Shown: positions 37,853-44,959 of the stretch, piece by piece
How the letters are laid out: every line of letters starts with the position of its first letter
Position numbering within the stretch: position 1 is the first letter of the stretch
From: CAWBYL01 sp963793025
GTDB taxonomy: Bacteria > Actinomycetota > Acidimicrobiia > Acidimicrobiales > Acidimicrobilacustridaceae
Assembly: GCA_963793025.1 (NCBI GenBank)
Contig: CAWBYL010000006.1
Coordinates: forward strand, 124,001-188,000
DNA length: 64,000 bases
Direction: 5' to 3'
Notes under the pieces: model-generated
The model's database searches: none
What the model saw: the letters and a program-made list of their open reading frames with translations, nothing else
Told to the model about the DNA's origin: nothing
Position numbers and translations under genes: made by a program

Positions 37853-38797
37853 CTACTGGCTGAACCCGACCAGGTCGCGGAGTCGGGCCAGGGCGCGGGC
37901 CACCGCACCGGGCTCACCCTGGGCGTGGTGGCGCACGATGGTCGGGGTGGAGGCGGGCAGGTGCGCCCGGACGGTCGTGCTCACGCCCCAGACGTCGAGG
38001 ACCTTCGAGCGCAGCTCCGCCAGCTCGGTCCCGCGGCTCGGGGTGAGGACGTAGACCTCCTCGTGGCGCTGGGAGAGATCTCTGATGTCACCGAGAGGGA
38101 TCCGTGTCTCGATGAACGCTCTGGTGCCGGGAGGTCGCGGCGGCGAAGGTGCGGCGCGCTCGGCCAGCGACTGGATCACCTCATGGGGGTTCACGACGGG
38201 TGGAAGGCCGGTCATGAGCAGCTCGGTGCCGCTGGGATCCGGATCGAGACGAGCAGTGAGCGTCAGCGTGACGGCTTGACCGGCGTGGAGGGCGTCGACG
38301 TCGCCCTCCACCGCACAGCCCGCCGGGAACGCCGGTGGCCCGACCAGGTCGACGAGTTCGGCATCGGTCACCGACGGCGACGACGCGGCGAGCGCGACGG
38401 CGTCGAGGACCCGTGTCGGTTCGAACGCGGGTCGAGTCCCGTCGACGTGGATGTTCCCGTTGATGAACCCCATCGGGAGACTCGACGCCGGTCCGTCGGT
38501 GGCGAGCAGCTGGCCCACCTCGGAGAGCGACATCTCGACATAGCGCGCAGAGGCGGGCGGGTCGACCCGGCTGCCGAGGTTCCCCCGGGGCTGGTAGGGG
38601 CGGATCCAACACAACGAACCCTGTGTGCTCAGCGAGAGGTGTTCATACGCGAGACGAGGGGGGACGCCCTGTGCGTCGAGGTCGGCGAGCAACGCCGCGC
38701 CTCGCACCGGCTGACCGCCCGAGCCGGCCTCCAACCGTCGGAGCGTGTCGATGATCGTGCGGTCGACCAGCCCGATCCCGGTGGCCCCGTCAAACAT
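37853..38797 (-). CDS. Miniature GyrA/ParC-like protein
   Basis: 314 residues. Not a full topoisomerase, but the order of landmarks follows GyrA's breakage-reunion domain: QPRGNLGSRVDPPASARYVE (compare GyrA QGNFGS...AAMRYTE) with a Tyr (~87) at the catalytic position, then LPMGFINGNIHVDGTRPAFEP (compare [20 protein letters not shown]), LVGPPAFPAGCAVEGD (compare IPGPDFPTAA), LLMTGLPPVVNPHEVIQSLAERA (compare [23 protein letters not shown]) and IPLGDIRDLSQRHEE (compare ISALRDESDK). The GyrA winged helix, coiled-coil gate and C-terminal domain are reduced or absent. Overlaps the nucleotidyltransferase gene by 8 bases. Whether it cuts DNA is unknown. Confidence 0.65.
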   Translation of the reverse strand: MFDGATGIGLVDRTIIDTLRRLEAGSGGQPVRGAALLADLDAQGVPPRLAYEHLSLSTQGSLCWIRPYQPRGNLGSRVDPPASARYVEMSLSEVGQLLATDGPASSLPMGFINGNIHVDGTRPAFEPTRVLDAVALAASSPSVTDAELVDLVGPPAFPAGCAVEGDVDALHAGQAVTLTLTARLDPDPSGTELLMTGLPPVVNPHEVIQSLAERAAPSPPRPPGTRAFIETRIPLGDIRDLSQRHEEVYVLTPSRGTELAELRSKVLDVWGVSTTVRAHLPASTPTIVRHHAQGEPGAVARALARLRDLVGFSQ

Positions 38798-39203
38798 CGG
38801 CGGGCTCCTTGAACTGCCGCTCGAGGCGGAGGACGTCGGCGGGTGACGCCACCGGGACCGGCTCTCCGAGCACGGACACGCTGGTGGCGGCTGCTCGCAG
38901 GGACCGGTACTCCTCGCGGCCTCGCTGGGTGAGCACGTCGATCGGACCGAACGAGGTCGGCACCGTCACCAGATCACATCGGACGAGACGGGCGCCGGTC
39001 GGCCACGTCCGTGGCGGAGCGCCGAGCAGCTCGCGACAGCCGAGCAGTCGCTCGAGGTTGGCGGGGTCGGGCGCCGGGACGATGTCGAGGTCCTTCAACG
39101 GAGAGGACCGATCACCGTGGAGCCATCGAGCCGCCCCGCCGACCACCACCAGGTGGACGCCACGGGACACCAGCACCGCAGTCGCATCCACCAAGCCCGC
39201 CAC
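38790..39203 (-). CDS. Nucleotidyltransferase-fold protein (MNT-like)
   Basis: 137 residues. Begins with a helix and LVVVGGAARWLHGDRSSP then KDLDIVPAPDP, which is the GG(S/A)...D-x-D/E-L-D pattern of polymerase-beta-like nucleotidyltransferases, seen in kanamycin-nucleotidyltransferase-like and AbiEii-like proteins. Ends VASPADVLRLERQFKEP, a common C-terminus of such stand-alone proteins. Its stop overlaps the start of the GyrA-like gene, so the two are coupled. It could be an enzyme, a toxin or an antitoxin component; sequence alone does not decide. Confidence 0.72.
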   Translation of the reverse strand: MAGLVDATAVLVSRGVHLVVVGGAARWLHGDRSSPLKDLDIVPAPDPANLERLLGCRELLGAPPRTWPTGARLVRCDLVTVPTSFGPIDVLTQRGREEYRSLRAAATSVSVLGEPVPVASPADVLRLERQFKEPADV

Positions 39204-39425
39204 GACGTGAGCCTACGCAGCCGCTGTGCGAGGAGGACGAGCCGGTCGACCACGTGACCTCCGCCCGGGTTCGCCGCGATGGCGGCCGTGGTCGCGGTGG
39301 GCCGGGGATCGGTCACCGCCTCGCACTCCCCGGGGTGGCCGGAGATCGGGTGTGTACTCTGCGGTCGTCAACGCGGGGGCGTCGGTACGACGAGGTCCGC
39401 GGTCAGCACGCGAACAGGGGGGCCT

Positions 39426-40550
39426 GTGGGGGAACAGCTGCGATCGATCGAGGCCTTCGACGGATTCGTCCGGACATTGAGCGAGGCGCGGGATCGCTAC
39501 GTGCTCGCCGAGCGGCGACGCCTCGACGACACCGAGGTCCTCGAGGGGCTCCAGTACCTGCTCCAGATCGTCTCGGAGGTCTCCGAGCTGATCGTCGAGG
39601 GCGACCGCGAGCGGCCGAGGTTCTCGCCGATCGTCAGCCCGGCGCGCAAGCTGCAGGGCGACAACCCGGACTCGCTCTACCAGCAGGCGCTCATCCGAGG
39701 CGACCGCAGCTATCGCATCCGCGGCCGGAAGCAGGAGCAGGACTACATCTCGTTCACGGTCCACGGGCCCGCATCCGATGGCGGGCTCGCCGGCGCCGTT
39801 CAGAACGACGTCAACGACCGCGAGCTCGACATGGATGCCGACGGTCGCTTCGAGCTCGTGTTGTCGGCATCGGGTTCTCACCGTGAGGGTGTTCAGCTGC
39901 AGCCGGACGCGCACATCGTGATCGTCCGGAACTACTACCAACGTGAGCTCTCCGCCCACAACGACCCCTCGATGTTCGTCGAGCTGTCGATCGAGCCGCT
40001 CGACGATCCGGGTCCGGCGCCGCTCATCGACGACGAGACGCTGGCGACCCGTCTCGACCAGTCGACGGCGCTCCTCGTCTCGGTCACGGAGAACATGCGG
40101 GTCTTCCATGAGCCGGCCACGGCGCCGTTCGTGTCCTCGGTGCCGAACTCCGTCGGTCCGCCGTGGAGCTTCCGATCGGCCGAGATCGACACCCCGGGCG
40201 CAGTGGACATCTATTACTCGTCGGGTTCGTTCCAGCTCGAGCCCGGGGAGGCGCTGGTGATGGACGCCGTCATCCCGCCGGGCCCGTTCACCAACGTGAT
40301 GCTCTGGAACGTCCACATGCAGACGCTCGACTACCGCACGAGGCAGTCGTCGCTCAACGCCGCGCAGATGGACCTCGACGCCGACGGCCGGTGTCGGATC
40401 ATCGTCAGTGCGGAGGACCCCGGTGTCCCCAACTGGCTCGACACCGGCGGCCACGCCCGCGGCACGATCTTCTGGCGGTTCCTGCTGCCGGAGGACGAGC
40501 CCGCCCATCCGCAGTGCACTGTCGTACCCGTGGCGTCACTTCGCAGCTAG
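39426..40550 (+). CDS. DUF1214-like protein
   Basis: 374 residues from a GTG at 39426 preceded by GGGGGG. The earlier in-frame region from 39279 is not coding in character. Residues ~90-170 (IRGRKQEQDYISFTVHG, LDMDADGRFELVLSAS, HIVIVRNYYQRE) and ~290-370 (MDLDADGRCRIIVSAEDPGVPNWLDTGGHARGTIFWRFLLPED) contain the D-x-D-G-R-x-x-x-I-V-S and NWLDTGG patterns typical of DUF1214-containing proteins. Function is unknown. Last chromosomal gene before the integrated element. Confidence 0.75.
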   Translation: MGEQLRSIEAFDGFVRTLSEARDRYVLAERRRLDDTEVLEGLQYLLQIVSEVSELIVEGDRERPRFSPIVSPARKLQGDNPDSLYQQALIRGDRSYRIRGRKQEQDYISFTVHGPASDGGLAGAVQNDVNDRELDMDADGRFELVLSASGSHREGVQLQPDAHIVIVRNYYQRELSAHNDPSMFVELSIEPLDDPGPAPLIDDETLATRLDQSTALLVSVTENMRVFHEPATAPFVSSVPNSVGPPWSFRSAEIDTPGAVDIYYSSGSFQLEPGEALVMDAVIPPGPFTNVMLWNVHMQTLDYRTRQSSLNAAQMDLDADGRCRIIVSAEDPGVPNWLDTGGHARGTIFWRFLLPEDEPAHPQCTVVPVASLRS

Positions 40551-40691
40551 AAGCGGAGGCGACCGCTGAGGCCATCGGAAACGGTACGACGTCTTCGTAC
40601 CTCCCACCCTCGCGTGCCGCAACGGTTCCTTCGCGATGCGGGGCTGTGTCAGGTTGAGGTCACGGAGCCATTCCCGGACCGCCAAGACGAC

Positions 40692-40732
40692 GAAGGCCCA
40701 GGAGCCGCAAACACCGGCTGACCTGGGCCTTC
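40692..40732 (-). terminator. Original tRNA-Gly terminator, displaced by the element
   Basis: Perfect 11-bp arms (GAAGGCCCAGG and complement) with a 19-base loop, just outside the left 42-bp repeat. It closely resembles the hairpin at 50049-50086 beside the intact tRNA. Read on the minus strand it follows the tRNA 3' fragment, so it is most simply the chromosomal terminator that originally followed tRNA-Gly. Confidence 0.6.
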
Positions 40733-40739
40733 ACCTCGA

Positions 40740-40781
40740 GAGCGGGTGACGAGAATCGAACTCGCGTTCTCAGCTTGGGAA
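40740..40781. repeat. Left attachment repeat (tRNA-Gly 3' fragment)
   Basis: Identical over 42 bases to 50094-50135. It contains the anticodon loop, T-arm and acceptor 3' strand of tRNA-Gly in minus orientation but no D-arm or 5' half, so it is not a tRNA gene. It marks the left end of the integrated element. Confidence 0.88.
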
Positions 40782-40800
40782 CCTGAGGGTTCGGGGTTCG

Positions 40801-40834
40801 CTGACCTGGGGGTTCGCTCGAAAGCCCTGGTCAG
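40801..40834. repeat. Hairpin-forming repeat near left end
   Basis: CTGACCTGGG and CCCTGGTCAG pair at 9 of 10 positions around a 14-base centre. It lies 20 bases inside the left attachment repeat. It could be an integrase/excisionase site or a simple DNA hairpin. Confidence 0.35.
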
Positions 40835-40890
40835 AGCGTTCGGTTGGTGCCGCCCAGTACCGTTCCGTGACCCCCAATGCCGCTCCGTAA

Positions 40891-40908
40891 GGTCACGCCA
40901 AGGTCACG
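40891..40908. repeat. Left arm-type repeat GGTCACGCCAAGGTCACG
   Basis: Eighteen bases repeated exactly, in direct orientation, at 50003-50020 near the other end of the element. Each copy is itself a tandem of GGTCACG at 11-base spacing. Subterminal position at both ends suits arm-binding sites for the tyrosine integrase. Confidence 0.5.
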
Positions 40909-40921
40909 CCGCCCATGCTGG

Positions 40922-40949
40922 GTGTTCTCAGTTCTGGCGCTGAGAACAC
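40922..40949. terminator. Perfect 10-bp hairpin after the AbiEii-like gene
   Basis: GTGTTCTCAG at 40922-40931 and its exact complement at 40940-40949 around an 8-base loop, ending 9 bases beyond the stop of the minus-strand toxin-like gene at 40959. It probably ends that operon. No T-run is seen on the minus side, so function as a terminator is tentative. Confidence 0.5.
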
Positions 40950-40958
40950 TCGAATCGC

Positions 40959-41705
40959 TCACGATCGCAGCTCGCCGACGAAGTCCCCGATGATGTCGTT
41001 GACGTCATCGGGGTGGACCGGGGTGGGGGTGACGCCGGCCATCTGTCGCGCCGCTCGCGCCACGTTGCTGAGGATCTCGCTCTCGGCGATGTCGGCGACG
41101 ATTCGTGCCAGTTCGGTCGGGCCTTCTCGAAGCTGGTCGCTGAGCGCGCCCCTCGGGTTGTAGAGCTCGACGAGTCGGAGCAGGTCGAGCAGGTCGGCGG
41201 CGTGTTTGGTGGCGCGCCGCCGAGTCGTCGGATAGCCGATGGCGTGGCTCTTGCACGCGACGAGGCCGGCGGTGGTGGCGACGCTGACCTCGAGCACGTC
41301 GGAGGACGCGGTGACCAGCCGGGTCCGCTGTCCGGTCTCGTAGGCCCAGCGATGCCCAGAGAGGAACAGTCGGTCGCGGTCCTCGAGCCCGTTGAGGTCG
41401 TCGTCGGTCAGCGAAGCGGTGGCGATGAAGTCGACCTTCACGTCGGTGATCACCGTGAGCTGGCGCGTGGGGTCGTGGGCGGCGGCCAGAACCTCCTCCG
41501 CCGTCGGACTCGCGTCGTTGGTGACCAGGTCGATGTCAACGGTCGCTCGGTGGGCCGAGCCCATGGCGCTGGTCCGCATGGTCACGGCCAGCCCGCCGAT
41601 GAGCACCACCGGGGGAAGTCCGCCGGTGGCGAGGACGGCCCGGATCGCTTCGAGCAGCCGGGTGCTCTGGTCGGGCAGCCCGATGATGGGCGGGTCACCA
41701 GACAC
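40959..41705 (-). CDS. AbiEii-like nucleotidyltransferase toxin
   Basis: 248 residues. Nucleotidyltransferase fold: VVLIGGLAVTMRTSAMGSAHRATVDIDLVT holds the GG and D-x-D motifs (~residues 37-62) that bind nucleotide and metal. Further on, DVLEVSVATTAGLVACKSHAIGYPTTRRRATKHAADLLDLLRLV matches the helical part of AbiEii-like proteins, with the K-x-x-A and K-H-A-x-D-L elements. In type IV AbiE systems this protein is the toxin and its upstream partner the antitoxin and repressor. It overlaps that partner by 11 bases, as expected. Confidence 0.8.
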   Translation of the reverse strand: MSGDPPIIGLPDQSTRLLEAIRAVLATGGLPPVVLIGGLAVTMRTSAMGSAHRATVDIDLVTNDASPTAEEVLAAAHDPTRQLTVITDVKVDFIATASLTDDDLNGLEDRDRLFLSGHRWAYETGQRTRLVTASSDVLEVSVATTAGLVACKSHAIGYPTTRRRATKHAADLLDLLRLVELYNPRGALSDQLREGPTELARIVADIAESEILSNVARAARQMAGVTPTPVHPDDVNDIIGDFVGELRS

Positions 41706-42786
41706 GGTGGATTCCGGGGTGGTCGGGGTTCCATCCGTCGAGGATCTCTCGGCCGCGCCCGGGGTCTTGGGCCAGCTGGAGGGCGAGGAAGAGGGGATGC
41801 ACCGTGGGCATGAAGCCCGGCTCGATCGTGTGGGGGCACCGAAGCCGGTTCCGGCAGGCGAGCGGCGTCGGCGCCACCGCGATCACCGCCTCGGCGCTGT
41901 CCCACGAGCTCGCATTGAGGGCTCGCGTCGCCCGCCGGGCGTCGGCGTCGGTCGGCACCCAGATCCACGGACGGGACCCGGCCACGAAAAGTGGCGCACC
42001 CCAGGCGAGCGCGGCATCGTCGCCGCCCAGGCCAAAGCCCGGCGCCTCCAGATCCTCGAGGTTGGCCCCCAATCTGTCGGCATCGGCCCGGGTCGGGACC
42101 GAGGCGACCGGCGCGACGCTGGTCGGTCCCCAGGCGTCGGCGAGGGCATTGAACAGGTCAGGGACCTCGGGCTCGCCGTCTGGGCGAATGAGCCCGGCCT
42201 CCCGCAGCAGCTTGGCCGCTTCGCCGACTGCACCGTGCGACATCTCGGCCTGGTGGGCGACGGCTCGTATGGAGGGCCGAGCGGCAGGGTCGAGCAGGAC
42301 CGCGGCGGCGTAGCTGATCCCAGCCCGGCCCCTGATGGGACCGTCCGATCGAGGCGACGCCAGACCGCCGCCGCCGCCGGAGCGGGTCAGGTTCGGGTCG
42401 AACGTCGCCTGGTCGAAGTGGATGGCACCGGAGGCGTCCGGGTGGTTGAGCTGCAGCTCGCCCCGTCGGTCGAGCCAGCTCCATCCGAAGTTCCGGCTGG
42501 CGGCGTTCTCCCGAGCGAGCAGACCCTTGGCCTCACTCGACAGCTGATTGGCTACCACGATCTTCGAACCCCGGGCTTCGGTCGCGACAAGCTCTTGAGC
42601 GTCTCTGAGCGAGACGGCGGTACGTGCGATCACCTTCGCCGGCCACTTCCGGATCCCGACCATCACTGACACTTGGTCGCTGGCGCTGCGGGTGATGCTC
42701 ACGCCGGAGGCACCGTCGGCGATAGCAGCCAGCTCCTCGATGGCGACATCGACCTGGCGATCTGGGGTCTCACGGAGCCGTGGCAT
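41695..42786 (-). CDS. AbiEi-like antitoxin / winged-helix regulator
   Basis: 363 residues. An N-terminal region with IVVANQLSSEAKGLLARENAASRNFGWSWLDRRGELQL, then a winged helix (~155-195: RPSIRAVAHQAEMSHGAVGEAAKLLREAGLI), then a long C-terminal half with RNRLRCPHTIEPGFMPTVHPLFLALQLAQDP. Its position before, and overlap with, an AbiEii-like gene supports an AbiEi-type antitoxin, a family that binds inverted repeats at its own promoter. A 32-bp perfect palindrome lies 17-48 bases upstream of the ATG. TATGAT just 9 bases before the ATG suggests a leaderless transcript. Confidence 0.72.
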   Translation of the reverse strand: MPRLRETPDRQVDVAIEELAAIADGASGVSITRSASDQVSVMVGIRKWPAKVIARTAVSLRDAQELVATEARGSKIVVANQLSSEAKGLLARENAASRNFGWSWLDRRGELQLNHPDASGAIHFDQATFDPNLTRSGGGGGLASPRSDGPIRGRAGISYAAAVLLDPAARPSIRAVAHQAEMSHGAVGEAAKLLREAGLIRPDGEPEVPDLFNALADAWGPTSVAPVASVPTRADADRLGANLEDLEAPGFGLGGDDAALAWGAPLFVAGSRPWIWVPTDADARRATRALNASSWDSAEAVIAVAPTPLACRNRLRCPHTIEPGFMPTVHPLFLALQLAQDPGRGREILDGWNPDHPGIHRVW

Positions 42787-42802
42787 GTACAGATCATATA
42801 AT

Positions 42803-42834
42803 GTCCGGTGTCCGGTAGCTACCGGACACCGGAC
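42803..42834. promoter_or_regulatory. 32-bp perfect palindrome upstream of the AbiEi-like gene
   Basis: Each 16-base half contains GTCCGGTGTCCGGTAG, that is, a TCCGGT unit repeated in tandem and then mirrored. It sits directly before a TATGAT -10-like hexamer (minus strand) and 17 bases before the ATG at 42786. Perfect symmetry over 32 bases at an AbiE-type promoter is most simply an autoregulatory operator with four half-sites. Confidence 0.75.
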
Positions 42835-42916
42835 GGCACCGAGCGGGATGATCTGGACACGATCCGCGGATACGAAACGTCGTCGGCCTCCTACCGCTAC
42901 TGGGTGCCCGTCTTGA

Positions 42917-43477
42917 GCTCAAGTACTGGGCGGGCTCCGAAGGGGCGAGATGCTCGGCATGCGACGACGAGACCTCGATCTCGGCGCCGGCATCGTGTGC
43001 GTCGACCAACAGCGGCAGCTCAGCCGCAACGGCACCCACCTCGTCGGCCCACCCAAGACCGACGCTGGACGCCGAGCAGTTTCGATCCCGGCCAGCCTCA
43101 TCGACGATCTGCGTAGACACGTCGACCACTTCGCCCAGCCGGGCGACGATGGCTACGTCTTCACCGGCATCAAGGGAGGGCCCCTCGCACCCCATGTCCT
43201 CCAGAAGGCCTGGGCCGAAGCCCGAGCCGAACTAGGGCTCGACGAGGTCCACCTCCACGACCTCCGCCACCTCGCCGGCACGCTCGCAGCAGGGACTGGC
43301 GCCGGAACGAAGGAGCTCATGCACCGCCTCGGCCACTCCAGCCATGAGGCTGCCCTTCGCTACCAACACGCGACCAGAGAGCGGGATATCGCGATTGCGA
43401 GTGGCATCGACGGCGTCGTTCGCGCGGCGGGCTGTGAGCGTCCAGACTCGCGGGACGCCCCTGACGACCGGATCTAG
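42917..43477 (+). pseudogene. Truncated tyrosine integrase, catalytic domain only
   Basis: From about 42929 the sequence follows the intact integrase (from ~48400) at roughly 90% nucleotide identity for about 480 bases, starting at LGGLRRGEMLGMRRRDLDLG and running through HLHDLRHLAGTLAAGT, HRLGHSS and ALRYQHATRERD. The N-terminal arm-binding and core-binding domains are missing, and the open frame begins only just upstream, after a TGA at 42914. The last ~25 residues diverge. The catalytic Arg, His-x-x-Arg, Gly-His and Tyr remain, so it could be expressed from an internal start, but it is most likely a duplication remnant. Confidence 0.8.
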
Positions 43478-43486
43478 GGTCTCCGG

Positions 43487-43676
43487 GTGGCCGGTGAGAA
43501 TCGCGAGACGCTGACGGCAGCGATTCTTGATGCGCCCATCGGAGTGTCGCTCTTGGCGCTGCTCGAGCACGGCGCCGCCGGCCGGCAGAACTGGCTGACG
43601 CTTCCGTCTGGCGCTGAATCAAAGCGGATCAACGAAGCAGTTGGTTTCGTGGAGACGCTCGAGTACCCGGGAGGCC
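43487..43676 (+). pseudogene. 5' fragment of an unrecognised gene
   Basis: From the GTG at 43487 about 63 codons look natural (MAGENRETLTAAILDAPIGV ... NEAVGFVETLEYPGG), then the frame turns into Arg/Gly-rich antisense of the neighbouring HTH gene up to a stop at 43969. The change falls at the same point where the minus-strand PIN gene is broken, around 43676. I read this as two truncated genes joined by a deletion. The original product is not recognisable. Confidence 0.45.
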
Positions 43677-43754
43677 GAACGCGGTCAGGAGGAAGTCGCA
43701 CGAGAGGATCGGGACGAGGACGTCGGCGTCGAGGGCCGCAACGAGTCGCGGCAT
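43629..43754 (-). pseudogene. Truncated PIN-domain toxin (VapC-like)
   Basis: ATG at 43754, inside the end of the HTH gene, opens the frame MPRLVAALDADVLVPILSCD followed by FLLTAFGL. This is the first strand and helix of a PIN ribonuclease, with the first catalytic Asp in ALDADVLV. After ~28 residues the sequence loses PIN character and stops at 43629 (41 residues in all; PIN toxins are ~130). The break at ~43676 coincides with the end of the convergent gene fragment. The toxin is therefore almost certainly dead. Confidence 0.65.
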
Positions 43755-44161
43755 CGGTCGTAGAGACCCAGCTCCTCGGCTTCCCGAGTCATCTCGTCGA
43801 GGGCTGCTCGGCGCTTCGCCGCCGAGGCCTCCCGGTAGGCGAGCACGTCACCGAGGGAGAGGCGCCGGTGGGTGCCCACCATCCGGGCGGGCAGCTTGCC
43901 GGCCTCGATGAGACGCACGACGGTGGGCCTCGACACACCGAGAACCCCTGCAGCCTGTTCCGTTGTTAGGTCTTCGGGAGAGCGGAGCACCAACGCTCGC
44001 TCGCCGTCGGCGGCTGCTTCGAGGACCTCGGCCAGGGCCTCGAGCACCGACTGGGGAAGGTCGTGCACCGTGCCGTCGTCGGTGGTGATGCGTGGATGGC
44101 TCCCGAGTGCGTGGAGCACCTCGCGTGCTTGGTCCCGGTCCTTCTCGGTGACGGCGCTCAT
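43685..44161 (-). CDS. Excisionase-type HTH protein, antitoxin of the broken PIN locus
   Basis: 158 residues. MSAVTEKDRDQAREVLHALG start; a MerR/excisionase-like helix-turn-helix at ~85-130 (LTTEQAAGVLGVSRPTVVRLIEAGKLPARMVGTHRRLSLGDVLAYRE), then ALDEMTREAEELGLYDR. The last ~20 residues (RPSTPTSSSRSSRATSS) are the antisense-like second frame over the PIN start; the toxin frame overlaps from 43754. HTH genes of this type followed by PIN toxins form common actinobacterial toxin-antitoxin pairs. It could also be an excisionase for the element, but the linked PIN start favours antitoxin. Confidence 0.75.
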   Translation of the reverse strand: MSAVTEKDRDQAREVLHALGSHPRITTDDGTVHDLPQSVLEALAEVLEAAADGERALVLRSPEDLTTEQAAGVLGVSRPTVVRLIEAGKLPARMVGTHRRLSLGDVLAYREASAAKRRAALDEMTREAEELGLYDRCRDSLRPSTPTSSSRSSRATSS

Positions 44162-44179
44162 TCCCGGCAGTGTGGATCC

Positions 44180-44758
44180 TCAAACGAAATATTCGAACAC
44201 CACTCGCGGAGGTGGTGAGCCTCGTTCCTGTTGTGCCGATCGCCAGACCGGTAGCCGGACTCGGTGAACGCTGAGACTCCAGATCGCCGACGACGGATCG
44301 CTTCGTCCGCTGCGTTCAGCTGAGGTCGGTCGGTCGGGACGACGTCGATGTCCTTCCCTGCGAGAGTGAGTCCACTCGCCGGGGTCCAGTTGTCTGGCCA
44401 TTCGTCGTAGGTCAGCCCGCGTTACAACACCGGCCGGCGCTCGGCGAAAGCTCAACTTCGAGTTGCGCAGAACGACGATGGCGCTGTCCGTCACGGCAAT
44501 GGTCCACCAGTCAGTTGCAAGGCTGAGGACCAGGACCAGACCCACCGCCAACCAGACGACCGCTAGCCACCAAGGCGCACTCACGACTCGAAGAAGGATG
44601 GCGGGACCGATGACGGCTGCGAACCACCATGCTGTCCCGGTCGTCACGCGCCCACTGAAGACGTAGCGGACCAACTCGTCCGGCCGCAGTAGGCACTGAG
44701 CCCGTGCGGCCAAGGCCGCATGTCGCCGCGACATCTGGGGAGCGTCCGCCGGTTCCAT
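44180..44758 (-). CDS. Small membrane protein with PH-like region, possibly frameshifted
   Basis: From ATG 44758 (an in-frame TTG at 44806 and an ATG at 44734 are alternatives). The first ~110 residues look real: LLRPDELVRYVFSGRVTTG, two helices (TAWWFAAVIGPAILLRVV, LAVVWLAVGLVLVLSLATDWW) and IAVTDSAIVVLRNSKLSFRR, resembling bacterial PH-domain membrane proteins. The remaining ~80 residues are unusually Arg-rich. Another minus-strand frame over 44180-44410 reads GLTYDEWPDNWTPASGLTLA and onward with natural composition, so a frameshift near 44425 is likely. Function unknown. Confidence 0.45.
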   Translation of the reverse strand: MEPADAPQMSRRHAALAARAQCLLRPDELVRYVFSGRVTTGTAWWFAAVIGPAILLRVVSAPWWLAVVWLAVGLVLVLSLATDWWTIAVTDSAIVVLRNSKLSFRRAPAGVVTRADLRRMARQLDPGEWTHSRREGHRRRPDRPTSAERSGRSDPSSAIWSLSVHRVRLPVWRSAQQERGSPPPRVVFEYFV

Positions 44759-44959
44759 CGCATCATTCTGGCGGTCGACGACCACCTCGTCGACGGCGAA
44801 GCGCAAGAGCCACGACCCGGATCTTCCCCGGAGTCATCTCTACGCCCAGGGATCAATCGAGGCATCTCAGATTCGTACGCGAGAAGTCGACTCCTCGATG
44901 GCTTAGTCCTGCATGGAGCGACAGACGAGTGCATTGGCGTGGTCGGGAACGTCCCGGTG

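Noticed and set aside
40740..40781. Second tRNA-Gly gene at the left end
   Set aside because: Only the 3' part is present. Beyond the anticodon loop the sequence diverges and no D-arm or 5' acceptor strand can be formed.
42797..42802. Plus-strand TATAAT before the truncated integrase as a promoter
   Set aside because: No -35-like hexamer lies 16-18 bp upstream (GGAGCC). The same bases are better explained as part of the minus-strand AbiE-like promoter region.
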